This document shows positions 23,771 to 33,209 of a stretch of DNA of 64,000 nucleotides, one piece after another. The stretch is from Paraburkholderia silvatlantica. GTDB lineage: Bacteria; Pseudomonadota; Gammaproteobacteria; Burkholderiales; Burkholderiaceae. Numbering within the stretch: the stretch's first letter is position 1; each line of letters opens with the position of its first letter. Under the pieces are notes generated by a model that had not been told where the DNA came from, did no database searches, and saw only the letters and a list, made by a program, of their open reading frames with translations. The stretch lies in contig NZ_QEOL01000007.1 in assembly GCF_003096715.1 (NCBI RefSeq), positions 206,933-270,932 on the forward strand. The letters are read 5' to 3'. The translations under genes were made by a program, and so were the position numbers.

Positions 23771-24973
23771 ATGGACAACCTCAAAACCGGCACCGACACG
23801 CTATTCCTGCTGCTGGGCGCCGCCATGGTGCTCGCCATGCACGCGGGTTTCGCGTTTCTCGAACTGGGCACCGTACGCAAGAAGAACCAGGTCAATGCGC
23901 TCGTGAAGATCCTCGTCGATTTTTCGATTTCGACGATCGCCTACTTCTTCATTGGCTATACGCTCGCCTACGGCGTGCAGTTCTTCTCGCACGCCGACGT
24001 GCTCGCCGAGCACAACGGCTACGCGCTCGTGCGCTTCTTCTTCCTGCTCACCTTCGCGGCGGCCATCCCGGCCATCGTGTCGGGCGGCATTGCCGAGCGC
24101 TCGAAGTTCAATCCGCAGCTGTTCGCGACCTTCGTGATCGTCGGCTTCCTCTACCCGTTTTTCGAGGGGTTGGTGTGGAACAACCGCCTCGGTTTCGAGG
24201 ATGCGATGACACACGTGTTCGGCATGCCGTTCCATGACTTCGCGGGCTCGGTGGTCGTCCACGCGTTCGGCGGCTGGATCGCGCTGCCGGCCGTGCTGCT
24301 GCTCGGGCCGCGCCACGGCCGCTACACGCGCGACGGCCGCATCGCCGCGCATCCGCCCTCGAACATCCCGTTTCTCGCACTCGGCGCATGGGTGCTCGCG
24401 GTGGGCTGGTTCGGCTTTAACGTGATGAGCGCGCAAACCATCGACAAGATCAGCGGTCTCGTCGCCGTCAACTCGCTCATGGCGATGGTGGGCGGCACGC
24501 TCGCCGCGTGGTTCGCGGGCCGCAACGATCCGGGCTTCACGTATAACGGGCCGCTCGCGGGTCTCGTGGCCGTGTGCGCGGGCTCGGACATCATGCATCC
24601 GCTCGGCGCGCTCGTGACGGGGGCGGTTGCCGGCGCGCTGTTCGTCTATATGTTCACCTGCGTGCAGAACCGCTGGCGCATCGACGACGTGCTCGGCGTG
24701 TGGCCGCTGCACGGCCTGTGCGGCGCGTGGGGCGGCATCGCCGCGGGTGTCTTTGGCCAGCGCTGGCTCGGCGGGCTCGGCGGCGTCTCGCTCGGCGCGC
24801 AGATCGTCGGCACGCTTGCCGGCATCGTGATCGCCTTCCTTGGCGGCCTCGTGGTGTACGGCCTGCTGCGCAAGCTCGTTGGGCTGCGCATCGATCGCGA
24901 ACAGGAATTCAACGGCACCGACCTGTCGATCCACAAGATCACGGCCACACCGGAACGCGAAACGGTTTCCTGA
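23771..24973 (+). CDS. amt: Ammonium transporter (Amt family)
   Basis: 400 residues with eleven predicted membrane helices. Family signatures include FAFLELGTVRKKNQVN, DFAGSVVVHAFGGWIALPAV (with the first pore His), FGFNVMSAQ and GVWPLHGLCGAWGGIAAGVF (the second pore His region). Amt proteins conduct ammonium across the inner membrane under nitrogen limitation. The start MDNLKTGTD at 23771 is chosen because the sigma-54 promoter lies inside the longer ORF, so an upstream start would be untranscribed. No glnK gene is adjacent. Confidence 0.93.
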   Translation: MDNLKTGTDTLFLLLGAAMVLAMHAGFAFLELGTVRKKNQVNALVKILVDFSISTIAYFFIGYTLAYGVQFFSHADVLAEHNGYALVRFFFLLTFAAAIPAIVSGGIAERSKFNPQLFATFVIVGFLYPFFEGLVWNNRLGFEDAMTHVFGMPFHDFAGSVVVHAFGGWIALPAVLLLGPRHGRYTRDGRIAAHPPSNIPFLALGAWVLAVGWFGFNVMSAQTIDKISGLVAVNSLMAMVGGTLAAWFAGRNDPGFTYNGPLAGLVAVCAGSDIMHPLGALVTGAVAGALFVYMFTCVQNRWRIDDVLGVWPLHGLCGAWGGIAAGVFGQRWLGGLGGVSLGAQIVGTLAGIVIAFLGGLVVYGLLRKLVGLRIDREQEFNGTDLSIHKITATPERETVS

Positions 24974-25003
24974 CTGGCGCGCAATACGATCATGCGGCGA
25001 CCA

Positions 25004-25028
25004 TGCGGGCGGCGCCCTGCCGCCCGCA
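25004..25028. terminator. GC-rich hairpin between convergent genes
   Basis: A perfect 10-bp stem (TGCGGGCGGC / GCCGCCCGCA) with a 5-nt loop, 31 bp after the amt stop and 26 bp from the stop of the convergent SDR gene. There is no T-tract, so it may be a weak or bidirectional transcript end. Confidence 0.4.
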
Positions 25029-25053
25029 CGCCGTACGCATCGCTAACGGCGCC

Positions 25054-25803
25054 TCAAAGCTGGCCCATGCCGCCGGCGACAATCACCTCGGTGCCGACCA
25101 TGAAAGCCGATTCGGCTGCGCTCAGATGCAGCACCGTGGAGGCGATCTCCTCCACCGTCGCAAAGCGCTTGAGCGGCACCAGCGCACGAATCGATTCCTC
25201 GGCCGCCGCGAGCGCGGCGGCGTCCATGCCGAACTTGTTGTAGAGCGGCGTCTTCACGGGGCCGGGGCTCACCACGTTCACACGAATGCCGCGCGGCAGC
25301 AGTTCGGCCGACAGCGTCTTCGCGAACGAGATCAGCGCCGCCTTGCTCGCCGCATACACCGACGAAGTGGGCATACCGATATGCGCGTTGATCGAGCCGT
25401 TGAGCACGATGGCCGCGCCGTCATTGAGCACCGGCAGGAGTGCCTGAATCTGGAAATACGCGCCCTTCACGTTGGTGTCGAAGGTGACGTCCCAGAGCGC
25501 TTCGTCCACTTGCTCGAACGGCGCGAGCTTCGCCACACCCGCGTTGATGAACACCGCATCGAGGCGCAGGCCCGCGTCGCGCACCGCGGCTGCCAGTTCG
25601 CGTGCGCCGGTGAGCGAGGCGGCGTCGTTGCGCCAGGCGTGAGCGTTCGTGCCGAGCGCGAGGCGCGCGGCTTCGAGGCCGGCTTCATCGCGGCCAGTGA
25701 CGATGACGTGCGCGCCTTCGGCGGCGTAGGCAAGCGCGGCAGCGAGGCCGATGCCGCTGGTTCCGCCGGTGACGAGGACAGTTTTGCTGGCAAAGCGGTT
25801 CAT
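25054..25803 (-). CDS. Short-chain dehydrogenase/reductase (classical SDR)
   Basis: 249 residues from ATG 25803, preceded by GGAGA. The cofactor motif is TGGTSGIGLAAALAYA (TGxxxGIG, residues ~11-18), followed by TGRDE, NAGVAKLAPF (NAG), the catalytic Ser in NGSINAHIGMPTSS, and YAASKAALISFA (YxxxK, ~150-154). Then comes SPGPVKTPLYNKFG. It oxidises or reduces an alcohol/ketone with NAD(P)(H); the substrate is unknown. It sits downstream of a codirectional LysR regulator, with two palindromes in the gap. Confidence 0.88.
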   Translation of the reverse strand: MNRFASKTVLVTGGTSGIGLAAALAYAAEGAHVIVTGRDEAGLEAARLALGTNAHAWRNDAASLTGARELAAAVRDAGLRLDAVFINAGVAKLAPFEQVDEALWDVTFDTNVKGAYFQIQALLPVLNDGAAIVLNGSINAHIGMPTSSVYAASKAALISFAKTLSAELLPRGIRVNVVSPGPVKTPLYNKFGMDAAALAAAEESIRALVPLKRFATVEEIASTVLHLSAAESAFMVGTEVIVAGGMGQL

Positions 25804-25824
25804 GACGTTCTCCTTGAAGGGGAT

Positions 25825-25841
25825 AGTCTCGATCTGAGACT
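25825..25841. promoter_or_regulatory. 17-bp palindrome near the SDR start
   Basis: AGTCTC-N5-GAGACT, perfect, about 20 bp upstream of the SDR ATG. Possible operator overlapping the promoter or leader. Confidence 0.45.
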
Positions 25842-25896
25842 GTGATGCCATATTGCCGGGCGGCGCGCTGCCTGCCGTACGACAATCCTGGCGCAA

Positions 25897-25917
25897 ACGT
25901 TCGAAGCTATCGAACGT
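25897..25917. promoter_or_regulatory. 21-bp palindrome, LysR recognition-site candidate
   Basis: ACGTTCGA-N5-TCGAACGT, perfect. It contains the T-N11-A pattern of LysR boxes and lies 94 bp upstream of the SDR gene, between it and the codirectional LysR gene. Confidence 0.55.
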
Positions 25918-25944
25918 CTGTGCCATGCCTGCGGGCAGCCGGCT

Positions 25945-26862
25945 TCAGCCCGTGACCTCGATCCCCTCGACGAGGCGCCTGGCAAGACGCGGCTCGCGCA
26001 GCCTGTCGATCCACCACTGCAGGGCGCGCCCCGCGTGTTCGCCGCGCCACGCGACATACAGCACGTTCGGCTCGCGCGGGTTCGCCGTGGCCTTCTCGAT
26101 CAGTTCGCCGCGCTCGATCAGCTTCGCCGCGCGCTGCCGCGGCACCCAGCCCACGCCCAGGCCCTCGCGCTGCGCGAGGATCTTGGCGCGCATCGACGGC
26201 ACCGCCAGCACCTCTTGCGCGCCGAGCAGCCCGTAGCCGCGGCCCGGCGCGAGCCGCGCCGAATCGCCAACCGCCACGCCGCGCTCGGCGAGCATACGCT
26301 CGCGGGTGAGCGGCCCCTTCTCGCGCGCGAGCCGGTGGCGCGGCGCCACCGCGAACACCCACTCCATCACGCCCAGTTCGAACCAGTGCAGGCCGTCGAT
26401 GGCGGGCGGCTCGTTGGTCGCGCCGACGACCAGATCGGCGCGGCCGTCGCGAAGGGCCTCCCAGGTGCCGGAGAGTACTTCGTGTGTGAACCGCAGTCTC
26501 ACGCCGGACTTCAGCGCATCGAAGTCGCGGATCACCGGCATCAGCAGTTCGAACTCGAGAATCTCGTCGGTAACGATCCACAAGCGGTCTTCCCAGCCGT
26601 TCGCGACCTGCCGCACGCGCTGCGTCATGCGCGCGACGTCCTGCATCAGGCGGCTCGCCTCCTCCGCGAGCAGATGCCCGGCTGGGGTGAGCTGCAGCCG
26701 GTAGCGCCGGCGGTCGAAGAGGAGCGCGTCGAAGCGCGCCTCGAGTTGCCGCGCGGCATGGGAAATCGTGGAAGGCGCCTTGTTCAGACGTGCCGCCGCG
26801 CGCGACAGGCTGCCGGTTTCGCGGATGGCATCGAGCAACGCCAGTTCCTCTTCGGAGAGCAT
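25945..26862 (-). CDS. LysR family transcriptional regulator
   Basis: 305 residues from ATG 26862, preceded by GGAG with a 6-nt gap (ATG 26874 is the alternative). Winged HTH at the N-terminus: MLSEEELALLDAIRETGSLS, then RAAARLNKAPSTISHAARQL. The effector domain follows (LWIVTDEILEFELLMPVIRD, then ADLVVGATNEPPAIDGLHWF). It lies 141 bp upstream of the SDR gene on the same strand and probably controls it. The much longer ORF upstream to 27177 lacks support. Confidence 0.88.
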   Translation of the reverse strand: MLSEEELALLDAIRETGSLSRAAARLNKAPSTISHAARQLEARFDALLFDRRRYRLQLTPAGHLLAEEASRLMQDVARMTQRVRQVANGWEDRLWIVTDEILEFELLMPVIRDFDALKSGVRLRFTHEVLSGTWEALRDGRADLVVGATNEPPAIDGLHWFELGVMEWVFAVAPRHRLAREKGPLTRERMLAERGVAVGDSARLAPGRGYGLLGAQEVLAVPSMRAKILAQREGLGVGWVPRQRAAKLIERGELIEKATANPREPNVLYVAWRGEHAGRALQWWIDRLREPRLARRLVEGIEVTG

Positions 26863-27059
26863 GTGCGACTCCATCGAACGGGTGATCAGGCGATGGTATG
26901 GCAGAAACGGGGCGTGAGTCCGGCTATGTGTCGCCGTCTTGAGGGCTAACGGTCGACGTCCCGACAGGCAAGTGCCCAACGTGAGTTGCGGGAGCGCTTT
27001 AGTGGCGAACTCGCCTGATCGACCGCCGATCGCGGGTTTGCCCGTATGCAGCCGGGCGG

Positions 27060-27092
27060 AAAAAAAGGCGCCACGTTTGCACGCGGCGCCTT
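27060..27092 (-). terminator. Intrinsic terminator of the candidate sRNA
   Basis: AAGGCGCC/GGCGCCTT, an 8-bp stem with a 12-nt loop, followed on the minus strand by a run of T residues. Confidence 0.75.
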
Positions 27093-27185
27093 GAAAAGTT
27101 CTAGCCATTCCGAGGGCCGTGCTAGAACCTGAGAGACGGTATTCGGCTGCGCCGCGCCATCGGAAAACGACACGCAATTATGCGA
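27060..27185 (-). ncRNA. Candidate small RNA with intrinsic terminator
   Basis: Read on the minus strand: a CATAAT -10-like element near 27173-27178, then a stem-loop formed by GTTCTAGC and GCTAGAAC (27098-27128, 15-nt loop), then an A/U-rich spacer (ACTTTTCA), then a GC-rich terminator hairpin ending in seven T residues at 27066-27060. A stem-loop, an A/U single strand and a terminator is the layout of Hfq-binding sRNAs. No ORF is credible here. The 5' end and the promoter are guesses. Confidence 0.4.
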
Positions 27186-27206
27186 ATTGCATAGCGCGAG
27201 ACGCAT

Positions 27207-27232
27207 TAAAACCCCGCAATTTTTGCGGGGTT
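27207..27232 (-). terminator. Perfect 10-bp hairpin, terminator-like
   Basis: AACCCCGCAA/TTGCGGGGTT with a 3-nt loop. On the minus strand it is followed by TTTTAA, so it would stop transcripts leaving the IclR promoter region leftwards and insulate the candidate sRNA. Confidence 0.7.
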
Positions 27233-27484
27233 GGGCGGATTACCGAAATCGGGTTCCATTTTTTACCTACATGCTAACTAAGTCAAGCAAAATCTCGCCA
27301 AAATACGCCAATCGTCGAGCATCTGGCATCCATTACAATCATCTGATAATTTGCACACGAATTTAGGGCGCGTTGCGTTGATCGAACGCAAACGATCGTA
27401 TCGCGCGGCGCGCCTGCGCTGACTTTGTAACGCCCCGCGCGAAATCTCAAATCTGAAATCCTGTTTCGGAAAATTGTCCCGCCA

Positions 27485-28321
27485 ATGACTTCCGCACCCG
27501 ATTCGCGCCATCCCGACGACACTCCGCGAGATAAAGACGGCGGCGCCGACGAAGTAACGGCGCTCGCGCGCGGCCTTGCCGTCCTGCGCTGCGTCGCGGC
27601 CGCCGACGCGCCGCTCAGCAACCGCGAACTGACCGAACTGACGGGCATTCCCAAGCCCACGCTTTCGCGCCTCACGGGCACGCTCGTGAGCACGGGCTTT
27701 CTCGCCCGGCTGCCCGACAGCGAGCGCTTCGTGCTCACGTCGTCGGTGCTGGAGCTGTCCAACGGCTTCCTGCGCAACGCCGACATCCGCAGCCGGGCGC
27801 GGCCTTTTCTCACGCGGCTGGCCGAGCGCACCGCGCTCTCGGTGCACCTCGCCGTGCGCGACCGTCTGGACATGGTCGTGATCGACGCGATCCGCCCGCG
27901 CACCGCCGTGCTCGTCACGCGCCTCGAGCTCGGCTCTCGCATCGACATGGGCCGCACTGCCGTCGGGCGCGCCTACCTCGCCGCACTCGACCCGCACGCG
28001 CGCGCCGAACTCACCGCCGCGCTGCAGACCTCGACCGGCAACGACTGGGGCGTCTTCGGCAGCCGGCTCGACGCCGCGCTCGCCGAGACCGCCGCCCACG
28101 GCTACGGGCTCGCGATCGGCGAATGGTACGAGGGGCTCAACGCCATCGCCACGGCATTCGCGGGTCCCAACGGCGAGATCTACGCCATCAACTGCGGCGG
28201 CGCGGCGCAGCAGTGCCCGCGCGAGTGGCTCGTCAGCCACGTCGTACCGCTGCTGCGCGAATGCGTCGCGCGCATCGTCGACGAGATTGGCGGCGCCCTG
28301 CGCCTGCCCCACGCGACCTGA
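27485..28321 (+). CDS. IclR family transcriptional regulator
   Basis: 278 residues. After a ~22-residue polar leader comes the winged HTH (VTALARGLAVLRCVAAADAP, then NRELTELTGIPKPTLSRLTG), then the GAF-like IclR effector domain (LAERTALSVHLAVRDRLDMV, GRTAVGRAYLAALD, GYGLAIGEWYEGLNAIATAF). Family members sense small aromatic or organic acids. No catabolic operon is adjacent; the mdtABC operon lies ~390 bp downstream in the same direction. Confidence 0.9.
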   Translation: MTSAPDSRHPDDTPRDKDGGADEVTALARGLAVLRCVAAADAPLSNRELTELTGIPKPTLSRLTGTLVSTGFLARLPDSERFVLTSSVLELSNGFLRNADIRSRARPFLTRLAERTALSVHLAVRDRLDMVVIDAIRPRTAVLVTRLELGSRIDMGRTAVGRAYLAALDPHARAELTAALQTSTGNDWGVFGSRLDAALAETAAHGYGLAIGEWYEGLNAIATAFAGPNGEIYAINCGGAAQQCPREWLVSHVVPLLRECVARIVDEIGGALRLPHAT

Positions 28322-28708
28322 CAACGCGAGCGCCTGCGCCTTACAGGAAACTCACGAAGGGTGTAACGCTCGTAACGTCTCGAAAGAAACGGCACTGGAC
28401 TGTAACGAAGCGGGCAACGTAGCATCATGCTTTTTGGCGGCAGGGGCCAGCCGCGCCGCCGCCCTTCGCCCGTCACGCCAGCCAGCCGCCGGCCGCCGTC
28501 CAAGCCCGTGAACGCATGGCGCGGGACTGGAGCCGCAGCGCGGCGCGTCCTGACATCGTGCTTGCGCACGATCTGCGTAGTATCGGCGCGCCCCCGCTGC
28601 GCCGGCTCCCTGCGTTTTTTGCGTGCGCTTCGCGGCCGGCACCCCGCAGTGCGCTCAGCCAAGAGCCTTCGAGCCCCCCGCTTCGAGAACCTGTTACCGA
28701 CCTGACCG
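28322..28708. other. Intergenic region upstream of mdtABC
   Basis: 387 bp with no gene seen. GTAACG occurs three times close together near 28370-28410 (GTGTAACGCTCGTAACG, then CTGTAACGAAG), which could be a response-regulator site for the efflux operon. Confidence 0.4.
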
Positions 28709-30076
28709 ATGGATCAACAAGAAAAGCGCCCGGATTCCCCCCGTAAAGAAACGACGCCGCAGGCCCCCGCGCCGGCCGCCGCGAGCCGCCGCAAGGGCAA
28801 GTTCATCATCGCGCTGGGTGTGGTCGTCGTGATCGCCGGCATCGTGCTCGCGCGCTGGCAACCGTGGAACAAGGCGCCCTCGGGCGGCAACGCCGCCGCG
28901 GCGGCCGGCGCGCGCATGCGTCACGGCGGTCCGGGCGCCATGGGCAACATGCCGCAGCCCGTGAGCGTGGCCACGGCGAAGGCCGGCGACATGCCCATCG
29001 TCATCACCGCGCTCGGCACGGTCACGCCGCTTGCCGACATCACGGTGCGCACACAACTATCCGGCACGCTTCAGGACGTCTACTTCCAGGAAGGCCAGAT
29101 GGTGAAAAAGGGCGATGTGCTCGCGCAGATCGACCCGCGCCCGTACCAGATCTCGCTCGCCAACGCCGAAGGCCAGCTCGCCCGCGACGAGGCGCTGCTC
29201 GCCACGGCGCGCCTCGACCTCAAGCGCTACCAGACGCTGCTCTCGCAAGACTCGATCGCGAGCCAGCAGGTCGACACGCAGGCCTCGCTCGTCAAGCAGT
29301 ATGAGGGCACCGTCAAGTCCGATCAGGCCAGCGTCGATACCTACAAGCTCGACCTGACCTACGCGCGCATCACGGCGCCCGTATCGGGCCGCGTGGGGTT
29401 GCGCCAGGTCGATCCGGGCAACTACGTGACGCCCGGCGACACCAACGGCATCGTCGTGCTCACGCAGCTCGAGCCGATCAGCGTGATCTTCACGACCTCG
29501 GAGGACAATCTGCCCCCCATCATGAAGCAGCTGCGCGCGGGCACGAAAATGCCGGTCACGGCCTACGACCGCAGCAACACCACGATGCTCGAAGCCGGGT
29601 CGCTCCAGACCATCGACAACCAGATCGACACCACCACGGGCACCGTCAAGCTGCGCGCGAGCTTCACGAACCATGAACAAGCGCTCTTCCCGAACCAGTT
29701 CGTGAACGCGCGCCTGCTCGTCGATACGATCCACGACGCCGTGATCGTGCCGACTTCGGCTGTGCTCAACGGCTCGCAGGGACAGTACGTCTACGTCGCG
29801 AAGCCCGACAACACGGTGACGGTGCGGCTCGTGAAGGTCGGCCCCGTCGATGCCGAGCGCACCAGCATCGCCTCGGGCCTCGCCGTGGGCGAGCGCGTGG
29901 TGACCGACGGCTCCGACCGTCTGCGCGAAGGCGCGAAGATCACGATTCCCGCCGGGCATCCGCAACACGCGAAGGCGGCGTCGGGAGCCGCCGGCGCGAG
30001 CGGCGCCTCCTGGGCCGGCGCGGCGTCGGGCGCGCGTCATGGCCACCGCCACGCCTCGCAGACGCCAGCCCAGTAA
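28709..30076 (+). CDS. mdtA: RND efflux periplasmic adaptor subunit (MdtA-like)
   Basis: 455 residues. It has a cytoplasmic basic/Pro leader and one N-terminal membrane anchor (KFIIALGVVVVIAGIVLA). Next come the lipoyl/barrel-sandwich halves (TPLADITVRTQLSGTLQDVY, QEGQMVKKGDVLAQIDPRPY), an alpha-hairpin (~150-200), then beta-barrel and membrane-proximal domains (TYARITAPVSGRVGLRQVDP, NQFVNARLLVDT, VIVPTSAVLNGSQGQYVYV). The tail is Ala/Gly/His-rich. It links the inner-membrane pump to an outer-membrane channel. It is the first gene of an operon with the two pump genes, with a 6-bp gap to the next. Confidence 0.92.
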   Translation: MDQQEKRPDSPRKETTPQAPAPAAASRRKGKFIIALGVVVVIAGIVLARWQPWNKAPSGGNAAAAAGARMRHGGPGAMGNMPQPVSVATAKAGDMPIVITALGTVTPLADITVRTQLSGTLQDVYFQEGQMVKKGDVLAQIDPRPYQISLANAEGQLARDEALLATARLDLKRYQTLLSQDSIASQQVDTQASLVKQYEGTVKSDQASVDTYKLDLTYARITAPVSGRVGLRQVDPGNYVTPGDTNGIVVLTQLEPISVIFTTSEDNLPPIMKQLRAGTKMPVTAYDRSNTTMLEAGSLQTIDNQIDTTTGTVKLRASFTNHEQALFPNQFVNARLLVDTIHDAVIVPTSAVLNGSQGQYVYVAKPDNTVTVRLVKVGPVDAERTSIASGLAVGERVVTDGSDRLREGAKITIPAGHPQHAKAASGAAGASGASWAGAASGARHGHRHASQTPAQ

Positions 30077-30082
30077 GCCAGC

Positions 30083-33000
30083 ATGAATCCATCCCGCGTC
30101 TTTATCCTGCGGCCGGTCGGCACGGCGCTGCTCATGGCGGCGATCATGCTGGTCGGCCTCGTCGCGCTTCGTTTCCTGCCGCTTTCCGCCCTGCCCGAAG
30201 TCGATTACCCGACCATTCAGGTGCAGACCTTCTACCCGGGCGCGAGCCCGGATGTGATGACGTCTTCGGTCACGGCGCCGCTCGAGCGCCAGTTCGGGCA
30301 GATGCCGTCGCTCAACCAGATGTCGTCGCAGAGTTCGGCGGGCTCCTCGGTCATCACGCTGCAGTTCAGCCTCGACCTGCCGCTCGACGTGGCCGAGCAG
30401 GAAGTGCAGGCCGCCATCAACGCGGCCGGCAACCTGCTGCCCTCGGACCTGCCCGCGCCGCCGATCTACGCCAAGGTCAACCCCGCCGACGCGCCGATCC
30501 TCACGCTCGCGATCACCTCGAAAACGCTGCCGCTCACGCAGATCCAGGATCTCGCCGACACGCGCCTCGCGCAGAAGATCTCGCAGGTGGCGGGCGTGGG
30601 CCTCGTGAGCCTGTCGGGCGGCCAGCGCCCCGCGGTGCGCATCCAGGCGAATCCGCGCGCGCTCGCGGCCTACGGCCTGAATCTCGACGACCTGCGCACG
30701 AGCATCTCGAACCTGAACGTCAACACGCCCAAGGGCAACTTCGACGGCCCCACGCGCGCCTACACGATCAACGCGAACGACCAGCTGACCGACGCCGACG
30801 CCTATAAAGACGCCGTGATCGCCTACCGCAACGGCCGCCCCGTCATGCTGACCGACGTCGCGAACATCGTGCAGGGCGCGGAAAACACCAAGCTCGGCGC
30901 ATGGGCCGACGGCACGCCCGCGATCATCCTGAACGTGCAGCGCCAGCCGGGCGCGAACGTGATCCAGGTGGTGGACAGCATCAAGGCGCTGTTGCCGCAA
31001 TTGCAGGAATCGCTGCCCTCGTCGCTCGACGTGCAGATCGTCACCGACCGCACCACCACGATCCGCGCCTCGGTGCGCGACGTGCAGTTCGAACTGCTGA
31101 TGTCGGTGGTGCTCGTGGTGCTCGTGATGTACCTGTTCCTCGCGAACGTCTACGCCACGATCATTCCGAGCCTTTCGGTGCCGCTTTCGCTCATCGGCAC
31201 GCTCGCCGTCATGTATCTGTGCGGCTTCTCGCTCGACAACCTGTCGTTGATGGCGCTCACCATCGCGACAGGTTTCGTGGTGGACGACGCCATCGTCATG
31301 ATCGAGAACATCGCGCGCTACGTGGAGGCGGGCGACACGCCGCTCGAAGCGGCGCTAAAGGGCAGCAGGCAGATCGGTTTCACCATCATCTCGCTGACGG
31401 TGTCGCTCATCGCCGTGCTGATTCCGTTGCTCTTCATGGGCGACGTGGTGGGCCGCCTGTTCCACGAATTCGCCATCACGCTCGCGGTGACGATCGTGAT
31501 CTCGGCCGTGGTCTCGCTCACGCTCGTGCCGATGATGTGCGCGAAGATGCTGCGCCACACGCCGCCGCCCGAAAGCCACCGCTTCGAGGCGCGCGTGCAT
31601 GCGTTCTTCGACTATGTGATCGGCCGCTATGGCGTGGCGCTCGAATGGGTGCTCGCACGCCAGCGCCTCACGATGATCGTGTTCCTCATCACGCTCGTGC
31701 TCACCGGCATGCTTTACGTGATCGTACCCAAGGGCTTTTTTCCCGTGCAGGACACGGGCGTGATCCAGGCCATCACGCAGATGCCGCAATCGGTGTCGTA
31801 TGCGTCGATGGCCGAGCGCCAGCAGGCGCTCGCCGCGGAAATTCTCAAGAACGAAAACGTCGAAAGCCTCACGTCGTTCATCGGCGTGGACGGCACCAAC
31901 ATCACGCTCAACAGCGGCCGCATGCTCATCAACCTGAAGCCGCGCGACGACCGCAGCGAAACGGCGAGCGAGATCATCCGCGACCTGCAAAAGAGCGTGG
32001 CCCACGTGCCGGGCGCGACGCTCTACATGCAGCCGGTGCAGGACCTCACGATCGACTCGACGGTGAGCCCCACGCAATACCAGTTCATGCTGACCACGCC
32101 GAAGATCCAGGACTTCACGACCTGGGTGCCGAAGCTCGTGCAGCGCCTGCAGCAACTGCCCGAACTCGCGGATGTGGCGACGGACCTGCAGGACCAGGGC
32201 AGCTCCGTGTTCATCGAGATCGACCGCGCAAGCGCGGCCCGCTACGGCATCACGCCCGCGACGGTGGACAACGCACTCTACGACGCCTATGGCCAGCGCA
32301 TCATCTCGACGATCTTCACGCAGTCGAACCAGTACCGCGTGATTCTCGAAGCCGATCCGGTTCTGCAGCACTACACCGACGCGCTGAACTCGATCTACCT
32401 GCCCTCCTCGACCTCGGCCACAGGCCAGGTGCCGCTTTCGGCCATCGCGAAGTTCCACGAGCGGCCCGCGCCGCTGCTCGTCACGCATCTCTCGCAGTTC
32501 CCGGCCACGACGGTCTCGTTCAACCTCGCGCCGGGCGCCTCGCTCGGCGCGGCGGTGAAGGCGATCCAGCAGGCGGAAAAGGACATCGGCCTGCCGGGCT
32601 CGTTCCAGACGCGCTTCCAGGGCGCCGCGCTCGCGTTCCAGGCGTCGCTGTCCAACGAGCTGTTCCTGATCCTCGCGGCCATCGTCACGATGTACATCGT
32701 GCTCGGCGTGCTGTACGAGAGCTTCGTGCACCCCATCACGATCCTCTCGACGCTGCCGTCGGCCGGGATCGGCGCGCTGCTCGCGCTGATACTGACCGGG
32801 CACGACCTCGACATCATCGGCATCATCGGCATCGTGCTCCTGATCGGCATCGTGAAGAAGAACGCCATCATGATGATCGACTTCGCGCTCGAGGCCGAGC
32901 GCCAGGAAGGCAAGCCGCCGCGCGAGGCGATCTACCAGGCGTGTCTGCTGCGCTTCCGGCCGATCATGATGACGACGATGGCAGCGCTGCTCGGTGCCGT

Positions 33001-33205
33001 GCCGCTGATTCTCGGCTTCGGCGCGGGCAGCGAGCTGCGCCGGCCGCTCGGCATCGCGATTGCGGGCGGCCTGATCGTGAGCCAGGCGCTCACGCTCTTT
33101 ACGACGCCTGTGATCTACCTCGCGTTCGACCGGATCGCGCAGCGTCTGCGCCAGCGCTTCGGCAGCGGATCGCGCGGCGCGGCATCGTCTTCGTCGCAGA
33201 GCTGA
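30083..33205 (+). CDS. mdtB: Multidrug RND efflux permease subunit MdtB
   Basis: 1040 residues, full length for RND pumps, with twelve membrane helices and two large periplasmic loops. Signatures: [20 protein letters not shown] at the N-terminus, [20 protein letters not shown] with [10 protein letters not shown] (helix 4, the proton-relay Asp pair), and [20 protein letters not shown] in the second half. Together with MdtC it forms the heteromultimeric, proton-driven exporter described for MdtABC. Its stop is 4 bp before the mdtC ATG. Confidence 0.93.
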   Translation: MNPSRVFILRPVGTALLMAAIMLVGLVALRFLPLSALPEVDYPTIQVQTFYPGASPDVMTSSVTAPLERQFGQMPSLNQMSSQSSAGSSVITLQFSLDLPLDVAEQEVQAAINAAGNLLPSDLPAPPIYAKVNPADAPILTLAITSKTLPLTQIQDLADTRLAQKISQVAGVGLVSLSGGQRPAVRIQANPRALAAYGLNLDDLRTSISNLNVNTPKGNFDGPTRAYTINANDQLTDADAYKDAVIAYRNGRPVMLTDVANIVQGAENTKLGAWADGTPAIILNVQRQPGANVIQVVDSIKALLPQLQESLPSSLDVQIVTDRTTTIRASVRDVQFELLMSVVLVVLVMYLFLANVYATIIPSLSVPLSLIGTLAVMYLCGFSLDNLSLMALTIATGFVVDDAIVMIENIARYVEAGDTPLEAALKGSRQIGFTIISLTVSLIAVLIPLLFMGDVVGRLFHEFAITLAVTIVISAVVSLTLVPMMCAKMLRHTPPPESHRFEARVHAFFDYVIGRYGVALEWVLARQRLTMIVFLITLVLTGMLYVIVPKGFFPVQDTGVIQAITQMPQSVSYASMAERQQALAAEILKNENVESLTSFIGVDGTNITLNSGRMLINLKPRDDRSETASEIIRDLQKSVAHVPGATLYMQPVQDLTIDSTVSPTQYQFMLTTPKIQDFTTWVPKLVQRLQQLPELADVATDLQDQGSSVFIEIDRASAARYGITPATVDNALYDAYGQRIISTIFTQSNQYRVILEADPVLQHYTDALNSIYLPSSTSATGQVPLSAIAKFHERPAPLLVTHLSQFPATTVSFNLAPGASLGAAVKAIQQAEKDIGLPGSFQTRFQGAALAFQASLSNELFLILAAIVTMYIVLGVLYESFVHPITILSTLPSAGIGALLALILTGHDLDIIGIIGIVLLIGIVKKNAIMMIDFALEAERQEGKPPREAIYQACLLRFRPIMMTTMAALLGAVPLILGFGAGSELRRPLGIAIAGGLIVSQALTLFTTPVIYLAFDRIAQRLRQRFGSGSRGAASSSSQS

Positions 33206-33209
33206 CGCG

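Larger units (their letters stand above)
26863..27484. other. Long intergenic region with hairpins
   Basis: About 620 bp between the LysR start and the IclR start, which are divergent. It contains two strong hairpins with T-tracts on the minus strand (27060-27092 and 27207-27232) and an inverted repeat GTTCTAGC/GCTAGAAC at 27098-27128, described separately as parts of a candidate sRNA. No protein gene was seen. GC content drops near 27240-27400, which fits promoter DNA. Confidence 0.55.

Noticed and set aside
27234..27484. Possible tRNA or riboswitch before the IclR gene
   Set aside because: No cloverleaf or GGTTCRA-type T-loop could be built and no known riboswitch blocks are present.
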